Shown in pieces: positions 1-7,435 of a stretch of DNA of 64,000 bases (position 1 is the stretch's first letter; every line of letters starts with the position of its first letter). Where the stretch lies: the NCBI GenBank assembly GCA_949482135.1, contig CASYFC010000007.1, positions 36,922 to 100,921 on the forward strand, written 5' to 3'. A program made the position numbers and the translations under genes. Below the pieces are notes generated by a model that saw only the letters and a program-made list of their open reading frames with translations, was not told where the DNA came from and searched no databases. Origin of the DNA: an uncultured Clostridia bacterium (GTDB lineage Bacteria > Bacillota > Clostridia > TANB77 > CAG-508).

Positions 1-1262
1 TCATAACCGACATTGTAGCCGAATGCTTCTGCAACAAAACGAATCGGAACCATTGTACGATTATTCATGATTTGTGCAGGCACATCCATGGTCTTACGAA
101 CACTGTCGATAGTGTAGTAGTTTTTGCCGATGTAAAGAATCAACGTGTGATAGTTGTTGGTTATTGTGACAATGTTTTCTCCCCAAGAGACATTCCATCC
201 AAGGGATTCAGAAACAGCACGGATAGGAATCATTGTGCGGTTGTTAAGGATGATAGGCTGCTGATCAGGGAAGTCGATAAGAGCTGTGTCAAGATAAATC
301 TCAATTGGTGTTACACCAGTGTTGGTCAGATAGACACGATTGTCCTTCTGAATATAGGTGTATCCAAAATTGTAGGTCCATTGCTTGAGCTCGATAGTCC
401 CAATAACAGTAGGGAACGAAATATTTTTGGTTTCGTTCGGGAAAATTTTCTTGATTTCAGAATAGTTCGAAACCACAGGTTTTCCATAGCTATTAAGGGT
501 AACAGATACGTCCTTGATGAGTATACCATTTACATATACCTTAACATTTTCTGGATTGGTAGGATTGCTTGGAGTGCTGGGCTGATTAGGTTTGCTCGGT
601 TCACCAGGAATAGTAGGTTCATTGGGAACGCTCGGGGTTCCAGGATCAGAGGGCTTATTAGGAATGTTCGGCTTTTGTGGAGTATCATTTTCTTTCGTCA
701 AATACACATTGAAGCCGTCTACAACCATTTTGTAGTCAAAGTCAGTTGCCCAACTTTTAAGACGAGTGGGTTCTTTCACAGAGGGAAGATACATGCCTTT
801 GGTTTCTTCGGGAAACACTTTGAAAACATCAGAATAACTTTCAAGCCAAACAATGTCATTTTCGAGATAAGCGTTAACTCCTTTTACACGGACATTGTTA
901 ACATATACTCTGAGATTTTCAGGAACAGTGACAATATTATCTCCATTGGAAAGATAAACAGCGTCGTTTGTGATCTTTAAGGTGTAGTCAAAACGTATGG
1001 CCCAATTTTTGAGCGAGCTTGCTTCTTGCACAGCAGGAAAATTGAAATTGCGGGTTTCTTCAGGGAAGATGATGTAGAGCTGGGAGTAGTTTGCTACCCA
1101 TGCAATGTTGTCGTCAACGTAAACGTCGGCTTCCACCAACTTGTTGTTAACGTAGACATCAACATACTGGTGCGTCTCATTGTTGGCAGCAAAGGCTGTA
1201 GTAGTAGGGACGAGCATCAGCACGCACAGGAAGAGCATGAACAGATTCCGCAAGGTTTTCAT
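1..1262 (-). CDS. Secreted stalk-domain protein, C-terminus cut by window edge
   Basis: The reading frame opens at ATG 1262 and stays open to the left edge, giving about 420 residues with no stop. Residues 1-25 form a signal peptide ending TTAFA. Three copies of a module of about 75 residues follow (roughly 32-105, 115-188 and 238-312), each with a VYVNN-type strand, a nYS segment, FPEET or FPNET, and a Lk.W...F.Y ending. A Pro/Asn/Ser-rich linker lies before the third copy. From about residue 318 there is a stalk domain (copper amine oxidase N-terminal-like) with the paired motifs NRTMIPIRAVSESLGW and NRTMVPIRFVAEAFGY. It is probably an extracellular or envelope protein. Base composition and codons (CTG, CGG, GTC) differ from the core genes. 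Ligand unknown. Confidence 0.9.
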   Translation of the reverse strand, partial: MKTLRNLFMLFLCVLMLVPTTTAFAANNETHQYVDVYVNNKLVEADVYVDDNIAWVANYSQLYIIFPEETRNFNFPAVQEASSLKNWAIRFDYTLKITNDAVYLSNGDNIVTVPENLRVYVNNVRVKGVNAYLENDIVWLESYSDVFKVFPEETKGMYLPSVKEPTRLKSWATDFDYKMVVDGFNVYLTKENDTPQKPNIPNKPSDPGTPSVPNEPTIPGEPSKPNQPSTPSNPTNPENVKVYVNGILIKDVSVTLNSYGKPVVSNYSEIKKIFPNETKNISFPTVIGTIELKQWTYNFGYTYIQKDNRVYLTNTGVTPIEIYLDTALIDFPDQQPIILNNRTMIPIRAVSESLGWNVSWGENIVTITNNYHTLILYIGKNYYTIDSVRKTMDVPAQIMNNRTMVPIRFVAEAFGYNVGY

Positions 1263-1410
1263 AGTAATACTTCCTTTCCATAAAACATAAGAGTGTTATA
1301 TGTGAACATAACATAGATTGTAAAATCTATATTATGATTAACTATACTATGACCCTAGTAGAGTTTCATAGTATATAATATATATAAAATATACAAACGT
1401 ATATGCATCT

Positions 1411-1439
1411 ATTATAGCATAAAAATACTAATATTTCAA
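1411..1439 (-). promoter_or_regulatory. Sigma-A type promoter of the stalk-domain gene
   Basis: Read on the minus strand: -35 TTGAAA (1434-1439), 17-nt spacer, -10 TATAAT (1411-1416) with an upstream TG giving an extended -10. It lies about 150 nt before the gene start. Confidence 0.75.
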
Positions 1440-1463
1440 TGAATTTAAGGTTCAAATTAGAAC

Positions 1464-1500
1464 AAGAAACGGACACTGAATTTGCAAGTGTACGTTTCTT
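1464..1500 (-). terminator. Terminator of the first zinc-ribbon gene
   Basis: Stem AAGAAACG (1464-1471) with CGTTTCTT (1493-1500), extended inside by ACACT/AGTGT. It is just downstream of the stop at 1508 on the minus strand. Its core resembles the terminator at 1803-1827, in keeping with tandem duplication. Confidence 0.65.
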
Positions 1501-1507
1501 GTTTGAA

Positions 1508-1726
1508 TTATAGGTGGCTTTCACATATATTGCCACATCTGGAGCATTTCCAGAATTTGGGACGGTCGTCAGAGACTTTGGCTACAAGCAGATATGCGCC
1601 TAATGTTGCAAGAGCTGCTGCTCGGTCAAATTCTTTTTCAAAAAGACTTTTTGCAGCTTTTCCCTTATAAATCTGTTCCGTATAGTTCATACATTTTCTG
1701 CAGTACCGTATTTGAGTTCTTGCCAT
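1508..1726 (-). CDS. Small double zinc-ribbon protein, paralogue 1
   Basis: 72 residues beginning MART. Two CxxC pairs, CRKC near residue 9 and CSRC near residue 61, flank an Ala/Leu-rich hydrophobic middle (about 33-50). The pattern resembles a rubredoxin-like or zinc-ribbon fold with a possible short membrane-associated segment. The function is not recognised. The neighbouring minus-strand gene at 1838-2056 is a clear paralogue sharing the MART start, YTEQIYKGK and the KFW.CS.CG ending. It has its own promoter and terminator, so it is probably monocistronic. Confidence 0.75.
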   Translation of the reverse strand: MARTQIRYCRKCMNYTEQIYKGKAAKSLFEKEFDRAAALATLGAYLLVAKVSDDRPKFWKCSRCGNICESHL

Positions 1727-1767
1727 ATAATATCCCTCCTAATATTGCGATGTTTCCATATACATAT

Positions 1768-1773
1768 ATTATA
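1768..1773 (-). promoter_or_regulatory. Extended -10 element of zinc-ribbon gene 1
   Basis: TATAAT on the minus strand, preceded by TATGA. The same TTTATGTAAA...TATG.TATAAT context recurs before paralogue 2. There is no good -35 box. Confidence 0.5.
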
Positions 1774-1802
1774 TCATAATTTACATAAAAAATCAAAAAA
1801 AC

Positions 1803-1827
1803 TGGGCACTGCTTTTGCAAGTGCCCA
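1803..1827 (-). terminator. Terminator of zinc-ribbon gene 2
   Basis: Stem TGGGCACT (1803-1810) with AGTGCCCA (1820-1827). It is A/T-tracted on both sides, so it can act in either direction. It follows the stop at 1838 on the minus strand. Confidence 0.75.
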
Positions 1828-1837
1828 TTTTTTTTAC

Positions 1838-2056
1838 TTAGTCGTGGGTTTTATGAATGTGCCCACATTTAGAACATTGCCAGAACTTTTTGCGATCATC
1901 AAAGATCGCAGCGAAAATCAACCACAAGCCGCTGGTAACCAGAGCAAGCATTATGTGCATGAATTTATCCTCTTTGGATAGGGGTTCTTTTCCTTTATAA
2001 ATCTGCTCTGTGTATTCTCCGCATTTCTTGCATTTCCGGATATATGTTCTTGCCAT
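1838..2056 (-). CDS. Small double zinc-ribbon protein, paralogue 2
   Basis: 72 residues starting MARTYIRK. CKKC (about residues 9-12) and CSKCG (about 61-65) frame a hydrophobic stretch MLALVTSGLWLIFAAIF that could be a single membrane helix. It is paralogous to the gene at 1508-1726, and promoter context, SD (AGGAGG) and terminator style are also shared, so the whole transcription unit seems to have been duplicated. The role is unknown; metal binding is inferred from the two CxxC pairs. Confidence 0.75.
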   Translation of the reverse strand: MARTYIRKCKKCGEYTEQIYKGKEPLSKEDKFMHIMLALVTSGLWLIFAAIFDDRKKFWQCSKCGHIHKTHD

Positions 2057-2098
2057 AAAATGTCCTCCTAATATAATTTTTGTTTAAAAGGTAGAAAT

Positions 2099-2104
2099 AT
2101 TATA
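2099..2104 (-). promoter_or_regulatory. Extended -10 element of zinc-ribbon gene 2
   Basis: TATAAT on the minus strand preceded by TATGT, in the same context as the element before paralogue 1. Confidence 0.5.
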
Positions 2105-2146
2105 ACATACTTTACATAAAATTGCAAAGGATATAAAATAATAATT

Positions 2147-3433
2147 TTATCGTTCTTGTTTAGATGTATCATATATATTATTGGTTAATGAATACATATC
2201 TTGAATAATGTTGCCAGTAATATCCGACTTACTTTTTATAGGTGGGATAGATAGATGTAGTAAACTGTCTGCATCTCCAGGATAACTTAATACTTTTCCA
2301 CTAGGATAATGAGATAATAGTCGTTTTACAGTGTATAAAAGCCTTTCAGTTTTAATTTCACTAATTGTATCTTGTTTATTATAATTCATTCTTAAATATT
2401 GGTCGTCTCTTTGATAAGCTTTTGGGCATTTTTGTATTTTTTCTTCAGTCCATTCTTGGTCGAATTGAGCTTTTGCCTGTATGCTTCTTTTTGTATGATA
2501 ATCATAATCTAGAACAAGCATGCCAGGGACTTCGATTTCTGAGATACCTTCTTTACTTAGGAAATTCATAAAAATACTAAGTGATAATAATTTAAGAGGT
2601 TCAACTTTTTCTATATAATTTTCTCTTCTTAAGGGACCTTTATTAAAATCTGCTCGAATACTTTTTATAGGTCCAAGCAAATTACTATCAGTAATATCAT
2701 CAAATTTTTTGTCTTGAATAGATCCTATATGACATATTTTTTTTCCATCTTTTTCATAAATTCCGTATCTGACAACTGGCAAAGTATAGTGCGCTTTATT
2801 AAAAAGGTTTTTATTATCATATTCTGATTTATTATAAATAGTAATTTGAAATTCTCTTGAAGTTTCATCCCAAGTTCTAGCAACTTTATTTTGTACACAT
2901 ATAGGATGGTTTCCAAGTTTACTTAAATTACCAATATAGGTTTCTTGATTATATTTATCAAATGTAGTATCTTTTATCATTGCAACTTGTTTTCTTAAAA
3001 ATTGCTCAGGGTCAGAGAATTCTTCAGGGGTTGCTCTTAGCCAAATTTGTTCGAAACAATTAGTTTGTTCATAACAAGGAAATCCAGAGGCATCAGTTCT
3101 TTGAAAATACAATTCAATATCTTTTTCATAGAATTGTCTTAGCAATTCAAAGAAATCTTGATAATTATGTATTATCATTACAGGTTTTTCGTTATCAAAA
3201 TTTTTAGAACGTATATGTTCTACTATGTGTGAAGCTTCTTTATGATAAAAATTGTATTTCATGCAATATCTTTTTAAAATATATTCTATAAAATTTATTG
3301 CTTCAGGCTCTCTGAAATCAAAATTAAAATTTGGCAAAGTTTCATCAAATATCAATTTATACATTGTATTAGTGATAAATTTTTCAGTTACATTTTTGAT
3401 AGTGGGCTTTAATTTTTCACCAATTGTTCCCAT
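2147..3433 (-). CDS. Unknown 428-residue protein
   Basis: A full-length frame starting ATG 3433 with SD AAAGGAG. There is no signal peptide or membrane helix, so the protein is probably cytoplasmic. It is mixed alpha/beta, rich in Tyr/Lys/Asp, with a basic patch near residue 268 (GPLRRENYIEKVEPLK) and no motif I can name. Codon use is that of the core genome. It is monocistronic with its own promoter, and divergent from ruvA. No family is recognised. Confidence 0.8.
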   Translation of the reverse strand: MGTIGEKLKPTIKNVTEKFITNTMYKLIFDETLPNFNFDFREPEAINFIEYILKRYCMKYNFYHKEASHIVEHIRSKNFDNEKPVMIIHNYQDFFELLRQFYEKDIELYFQRTDASGFPCYEQTNCFEQIWLRATPEEFSDPEQFLRKQVAMIKDTTFDKYNQETYIGNLSKLGNHPICVQNKVARTWDETSREFQITIYNKSEYDNKNLFNKAHYTLPVVRYGIYEKDGKKICHIGSIQDKKFDDITDSNLLGPIKSIRADFNKGPLRRENYIEKVEPLKLLSLSIFMNFLSKEGISEIEVPGMLVLDYDYHTKRSIQAKAQFDQEWTEEKIQKCPKAYQRDDQYLRMNYNKQDTISEIKTERLLYTVKRLLSHYPSGKVLSYPGDADSLLHLSIPPIKSKSDITGNIIQDMYSLTNNIYDTSKQER

Positions 3434-3462
3434 AAATACTCCTTTACAAATATAATTATCTA

Positions 3463-3491
3463 ATTATACATTATGTAAACGATAAAATCAA
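3463..3491 (-). promoter_or_regulatory. Promoter of the 428-residue unknown gene
   Basis: Minus strand: TTGATT (3486-3491), 17-nt spacer, TATAAT (3463-3468). Confidence 0.7.
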
Positions 3492-3524
3492 GATAAAAAT
3501 AATCAATTTATTTTTCTAAATCTC

Positions 3525-3552
3525 TTGCAAAATAATAATTTTGTGATAGAAT
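3525..3552 (+). promoter_or_regulatory. Promoter of ruvA-rarA
   Basis: TTGCAA (3525-3530), 16-nt spacer, TAGAAT (3547-3552) with TG upstream, about 70 nt before ruvA. Confidence 0.6.
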
Positions 3553-3619
3553 ATAGCAAAAAGATGTTCGCTATAAGTTGAATATCAAAATCGATTATAA
3601 TTTAAATAGGAGAGGAACA

Positions 3620-4222
3620 ATGTTTGCTTATATAAAAGGAAGTTTAGAAGAAAAAGCTACAAACTATGTTGTTATAGATGTTGGAGGAATCGGATATAAA
3701 ATATTTATGTCTAATATTTCAATAAATGAAATTGGAGAACTTGGAAAAATAGTAAAAGTACATACTTATTATTATGTAAGAGAAGATAATATTAGTTTAT
3801 ATGGATTTTTACACCATGATGAATTAAAAATGTTTGAATTGTTACTATCTGTTAGTGGTATAGGTGCAAAATCTGCAATAGCAATGCTTTCAAACATAAC
3901 TCCAGCAGGATTCGCCTGTGCAATTATTTCAAATAATGTAGCTCTTTTAAAGAAAATTCCTGGGATTGGTCCCAAAACAGCACAAAGAATTATATTAGAA
4001 TTACAAGATAAATTAAAATCAGAAGAAGAGCTTACTAAAAATGATAAACAAACAGAAATTAGTTTCGTGTCTAATAGTGAGAATGTTAATGAAGCTGTAC
4101 AAGCGCTTCAAATATTAGGATATAATAAAAAAGAAATTGATAAAGCATTTGAAAAAATTGCAAATACAGATGTATCAGTTGAAGAACTTATTAAAAAAGG
4201 ACTATCAATTTTATCAAGGTAG
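3620..4222 (+). CDS. ruvA: Holliday junction helicase subunit RuvA
   Basis: RuvA binds four-way junctions as a tetramer and loads the RuvB motor. The 200-residue product has the family's usual length and opens MFAYIKGSLEEK, an OB-fold domain (about 1-63). Helix-hairpin-helix motifs follow, including VSGIGAKSAIAML and IPGIGPKTAQRII, then a flexible linker and the C-terminal three-helix domain III (about 150-200). ATG 3620 is chosen over the upstream TTG 3578 because SD GGAGAGG lies just before it and the homologous N-terminus starts there. The next gene is rarA; ruvB and ruvC are not in this window. Confidence 0.95.
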   Translation: MFAYIKGSLEEKATNYVVIDVGGIGYKIFMSNISINEIGELGKIVKVHTYYYVREDNISLYGFLHHDELKMFELLLSVSGIGAKSAIAMLSNITPAGFACAIISNNVALLKKIPGIGPKTAQRIILELQDKLKSEEELTKNDKQTEISFVSNSENVNEAVQALQILGYNKKEIDKAFEKIANTDVSVEELIKKGLSILSR

Positions 4223-4234
4223 AAGGGGAGAATT

Positions 4235-5476
4235 ATGGATTTAAATCAACCATTAGCATATAGAGTAAGACCTAAATCTTTAGAAGAATTTGTTGGTCAA
4301 GAACATGTAGTAGGAAAAGATAAATTATTATATAGAACAATAAAAGCAGATAGATTATCTAGTTTAATTTTGTGGGGACCTCCAGGATGTGGAAAAACTT
4401 CACTTGCAAAAGTTATAAGTGAAACTACAAAATATAAATTTACAAAATTAAATGCAGTAACATCAGGTGTTGGAGATATAAAAAAAGCTATAGAAGAAGC
4501 TGATAATCCATTATTAAATCCAAGTGGAAAGTGTATATTGTTTATAGACGAGATTCATAGATTTAATAAATTACAGCAAGATGCATTACTTCCTTTTGTT
4601 GAAGATGGTACAGTAATTTTAATTGGTGCTACTACAGAAAATCCATATTTTGAAGTAAATAAAGCTTTAATTTCTAGATCTATGGTTATAAAGTTAGAAC
4701 CTTTAAAAACAGAAGATATTTTTAAAGTTCTAAAAAACGCAATTACAAATAAAGATGGTTTAGCAAGTTATAATATAAAGATTTCAGATGAAACTTTGCA
4801 AACAATTGCAGAAGTTTCTGGAGGAGATGTTAGAACAGCATTAAATGGTTTAGAAGTGGCTGTATTAACTACAAAAATGAACTCTGATGGGGTTATAGAA
4901 ATTACTAATGAAATAGCAAGTCAAAGTTTAAATAAAAGAAAAGCAATGTTTGATAAAACAGGAGACAGTCATTATGATAATATAAGTGCTTTTATAAAAT
5001 CAATGAGAGGTAGTGATCCTGATGCAACAGTATTTTACCTAGCTAGGGCACTAAATGGAGGAGAAGATCCAGTATTTTTAGCTAGAAGAATAGTAATTGC
5101 AGCTAGCGAAGATGTTGGAATGGCAAATCCAAATGCATTGATTTTAGCTACATCTGCAATGCAAGCTGTAACAATGGTTGGGATGCCAGAGGCAAAAATT
5201 ATTTTATCAGAAGCTGCTGTATATATTGCAACTTCTAAAAAATCAAATGCTTCATATAATGCAATAAATGCTGCTATGGATGATGTTGCAAATAAAGATA
5301 CAGGAACAATTCCAATGCATATTAGAAATGCGGTAGCAACAGGTATGCAAGATTTTGGATATGGTGAAGGATATAAATATCCTCATAATTATCCAGGTCA
5401 TTGGGTGGAACAACAATATCTTCCAGATAAAATGCTTGGAACTAAATATTATATAAAAGATGATACAATAGAATAA
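4235..5476 (+). CDS. rarA: Replication-associated recombination protein RarA (MgsA)
   Basis: An AAA+ ATPase of the clamp-loader-like RarA/MgsA/WRNIP1 family that acts at stalled forks. It has 413 residues. Walker A GPPGCGKTS (about 48-56), Walker B ILFIDEIHRF (about 100), sensor-1 IGATTENPYFEV and an arginine-finger segment ISRS come first. The C-terminal tetramerisation/MgsA domain follows, with GSDPDATVFYLARAL and GEDPVFLARRIVIAASEDVG. It starts 12 nt after ruvA, so the two probably form one operon. The ruvA-rarA order, with rarA where ruvB is often found, is a lineage-level arrangement. Confidence 0.95.
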   Translation: MDLNQPLAYRVRPKSLEEFVGQEHVVGKDKLLYRTIKADRLSSLILWGPPGCGKTSLAKVISETTKYKFTKLNAVTSGVGDIKKAIEEADNPLLNPSGKCILFIDEIHRFNKLQQDALLPFVEDGTVILIGATTENPYFEVNKALISRSMVIKLEPLKTEDIFKVLKNAITNKDGLASYNIKISDETLQTIAEVSGGDVRTALNGLEVAVLTTKMNSDGVIEITNEIASQSLNKRKAMFDKTGDSHYDNISAFIKSMRGSDPDATVFYLARALNGGEDPVFLARRIVIAASEDVGMANPNALILATSAMQAVTMVGMPEAKIILSEAAVYIATSKKSNASYNAINAAMDDVANKDTGTIPMHIRNAVATGMQDFGYGEGYKYPHNYPGHWVEQQYLPDKMLGTKYYIKDDTIE

Positions 5477-5514
5477 AATGTATTAGTAAATATGAATAAT
5501 TAAATAAATTTAGC

Positions 5515-5547
5515 AAAAAATACTCTTATGAAAAAGAGTATTTTTTT
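5515..5547 (+). terminator. Perfect hairpin enclosing the next gene's start codon
   Basis: A 13-bp perfect stem, AAAAAATACTCTT (5515-5527) with AAGAGTATTTTTT (5534-5546), followed by T. It sits 39 nt after rarA and looks like a bidirectional intrinsic terminator. Its 6-nt loop is ATGAAA, the start codon and second codon of the TSUP gene. Confidence 0.7.
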
Positions 5548-5884
5548 ATGTATAATTGCAGGATTTTTAGCTGGAATAGTAAGTGGACTTTTTGGGGCAG
5601 GTGGTGGAATGATATTAGTTCCATTCATGACTCTTATTTTGAAGGAAGAAGAAGTTCCATCAAGAGCAACAACAATAATGTGTATATTTTTTATGGTATT
5701 AACTAGTAGTTTCTTTTATTTTAAACAAGATTCTATTGAATGGAATACCTCAATAAAATGTGCTATTGGTGGAATTATAGGTGGAGTAATAGGTTCAAAT
5801 TTATTAATAAAATTAAATAAGAATATATTAAAAATATTTTTTATTATATTTTTAATATATGCAGCTATAAAGATGATTATTTAG
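5528..5884 (+). CDS. TSUP-family transporter, half-size subunit A
   Basis: 118 hydrophobic residues with about four membrane helices. The N-terminal GFLAGIVSGLFGAGGGMILVP is the signature of the TauE/SafE/TSUP family, which exports or imports sulfite, sulfonates and other organic anions. Normal members have about 250 residues and two such halves; here each half is a separate gene, the second 7 nt downstream. The pair presumably forms one heteromeric transporter. The only in-frame Met lies in the loop of a terminator-like hairpin and no good SD precedes it. Substrate unknown. Confidence 0.85.
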   Translation: MKKSIFLCIIAGFLAGIVSGLFGAGGGMILVPFMTLILKEEEVPSRATTIMCIFFMVLTSSFFYFKQDSIEWNTSIKCAIGGIIGGVIGSNLLIKLNKNILKIFFIIFLIYAAIKMII

Positions 5885-5891
5885 GAGAATT

Positions 5892-6275
5892 ATGGGAGAA
5901 ATCATTATTGGAATTGTATCTGGAATGGTGGCAGCTCTTGGAATGGGTGGAGGAACTATTTTAATTTTATTACTTGGAATATTTACTAATTTAAATCAAC
6001 ATTTAATTCAAGGAAGTAATTTAATATTTTTTATTCCTACATCAATTGTTGCAATTATTATGAATATAAAAAATAAGACAATAAATTATAAAAAAGCATT
6101 TATTATAATTGTAGCAGGAGTTATAGGAGCAATCGCTGGATGTAAAATATCTTTTAATATTGAAAGCCAAAATTTAAAAAAATATTTTGGAATTTTTTTA
6201 ATTGGAATAGCAATTTTTGAGATATATGACTTTTTTAGTCAGTATATAAAAAATAAAAAAGAAAACAATAGTTAA
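5892..6275 (+). CDS. TSUP-family transporter, half-size subunit B
   Basis: 127 residues beginning with its own TSUP signature, GIVSGMVAALGMGGGTILI, followed by about three more helices and a Lys-rich cytoplasmic tail. SD TTAGGAG overlaps the stop of subunit A, so the two are translationally linked. It complements the half-size subunit A to make the usual two-repeat TSUP fold. Both halves keep the Gly-rich loop, as expected for a pseudo-symmetric dimer. Confidence 0.85.
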   Translation: MGEIIIGIVSGMVAALGMGGGTILILLLGIFTNLNQHLIQGSNLIFFIPTSIVAIIMNIKNKTINYKKAFIIIVAGVIGAIAGCKISFNIESQNLKKYFGIFLIGIAIFEIYDFFSQYIKNKKENNS

Positions 6276-6300
6276 TATAAATTAAAAGGGGGGTAAGCTT

Positions 6301-6444
6301 ATGAATTTTGCAAAAGGTGTTATGATTGGAACTTTAATCACAGCTGGAACTTTAATGATGTATTCAGAAAATCTAGATCAAAACAAGAAAAAAGTTATGA
6401 AAAAAGGAAGACAACTTGTTAAAAGAATGAAAAATGTAATGTAA
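6301..6444 (+). CDS. Small membrane-anchored protein, 47 aa
   Basis: ATG 6301 after SD AAGGGGGG. The product has one hydrophobic segment (about 4-20, GVMIGTLITAGTLMMY) and a basic tail rich in Lys/Arg (KKVMKKGRQLVKRMKN). It resembles the very short single-pass proteins common in Clostridia, but the function is unknown. A strong terminator follows directly, so it is the last gene of the TSUP unit. Confidence 0.65.
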   Translation: MNFAKGVMIGTLITAGTLMMYSENLDQNKKKVMKKGRQLVKRMKNVM

Positions 6445-6449
6445 AAAGT

Positions 6450-6499
6450 AAGGCACTAATTGTACTGATATAAAAGATAGTCAGTACAATTAGTGCCTT
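6450..6499 (+). terminator. Strong bidirectional terminator
   Basis: A 19-bp perfect stem (6450-6468 with 6481-6499) and 12-nt loop, followed by TATTTTAT. It closes the TSUP/small-protein unit and may also stop transcription from the minus-strand gene ending at 6584. Confidence 0.85.
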
Positions 6500-6583
6500 A
6501 TTTTATAGGGATCTAATTTAGATTTCCTATTAATTTTATTGCTTACAAAGTTGTATTATAAATTTTTCAACTAAATTTTGTAA

Positions 6584-6994
6584 TTACTCTTCTTCTTTAT
6601 CGAATAATACTTTTGGGCATGGCATTTCTTCTTTTTCACAACAAAGGTCAACACCTTTTAAGCATTTACCTTCATGTTCGCAAACTTTGCAAATTTTTAC
6701 ATGTTTTACTCTGTTTACCCAAATTTCAATTGCATATGATTTATGAGGGCAAAGAGGACCGAAAACAAATTCTCCTTCTTTATCAGTAAAAGTATGAGAA
6801 ACTGGTTTTCTTTCATCTTTACATACTTCGATTAATTTAACAACAGCATCAGATACTGGTTCGCCACAAGAATCTTTTACGATTCCGTATACAACATTTC
6901 TAATATCTTCAGGAAGTCTTAATTCTAAATCGAATTGTTTTCCTTTTTCTATTTTACCATCAACATCAACAATAACTTTTTTATCAAATTCCAT
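6584..6994 (-). CDS. Carboxypeptidase-regulatory-like domain protein with Cys-rich tail
   Basis: 136 residues without a signal peptide. Residues about 30-95 fit a carboxypeptidase regulatory-like (Ig-like beta-sandwich) domain: VYGIVKDSCGEPVSDAVV, then FTDKEGEFVFGPL. The C-terminal third holds seven Cys (KICKVCEHEGKC, DLCCEKEEMPCP), which suggests metal binding or cross-linking. Similar short proteins occur in spore-forming clostridia; a spore or envelope structural role is only an inference. SD AAAGGAG precedes ATG 6994. Confidence 0.75.
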   Translation of the reverse strand: MEFDKKVIVDVDGKIEKGKQFDLELRLPEDIRNVVYGIVKDSCGEPVSDAVVKLIEVCKDERKPVSHTFTDKEGEFVFGPLCPHKSYAIEIWVNRVKHVKICKVCEHEGKCLKGVDLCCEKEEMPCPKVLFDKEEE

Positions 6995-7097
6995 AATAAA
7001 TAAACTCCTTTCAAATTGTCTATATTAAAGTTTATGAATTTGTTATTAATTTTGTTAACATATTATCAATATAAATACTTATTTATTTAAACAAGTT

Positions 7098-7286
7098 TAA
7101 TAAAAGGAATATGATATATATTAATTTTGTAACGCCGCGTAAGCGACCAAACGAACGAAGTGAGTGCGATTTGGAGCAACTATCCTGCTACGGAAATTAT
7201 GGAAAATTTATTTTCTGTAATTTCCAACTAGCGAGTTGCGACACCAAGGTGTGAAGAAATTAATATATATCATATCTCTTTTATTA
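7098..7286. repeat. Palindromic MITE-like or structured RNA element
   Basis: Terminal inverted repeats of about 30 nt (about 7098-7127 and 7257-7286) pair at all but two positions. Inside are four separate hairpins: CCAAA/TTTGG (7148-7173), GGAAATTA/TAATTTCC (7192-7225), CAACT-AGCG-AGTTG (7225-7238) and ACACC-AA-GGTGT (7241-7252). The interior is GC-rich against an AT-rich background. It has no coding potential. It is probably a non-autonomous repeat; only one copy is visible in this window. Confidence 0.6.
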
Positions 7287-7435
7287 AGTTATTTAATATA
7301 AGGGAGAATTAGATATTGCTAATATTTACAAATTTAACAATTTGAAGTAAAATGTATAAGAAATTGAACAAATTTGCATATAATATATTGGTAAATTGTT
7401 TTTATTTATCAGAAAGTATGAAGGGAAAATTGATA

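Noticed and set aside
72-980. Long plus-strand open frame of 302 codons
   Set aside because: It is the antisense shadow of the minus-strand stalk-domain gene, which has a signal peptide, repeats and a named domain.
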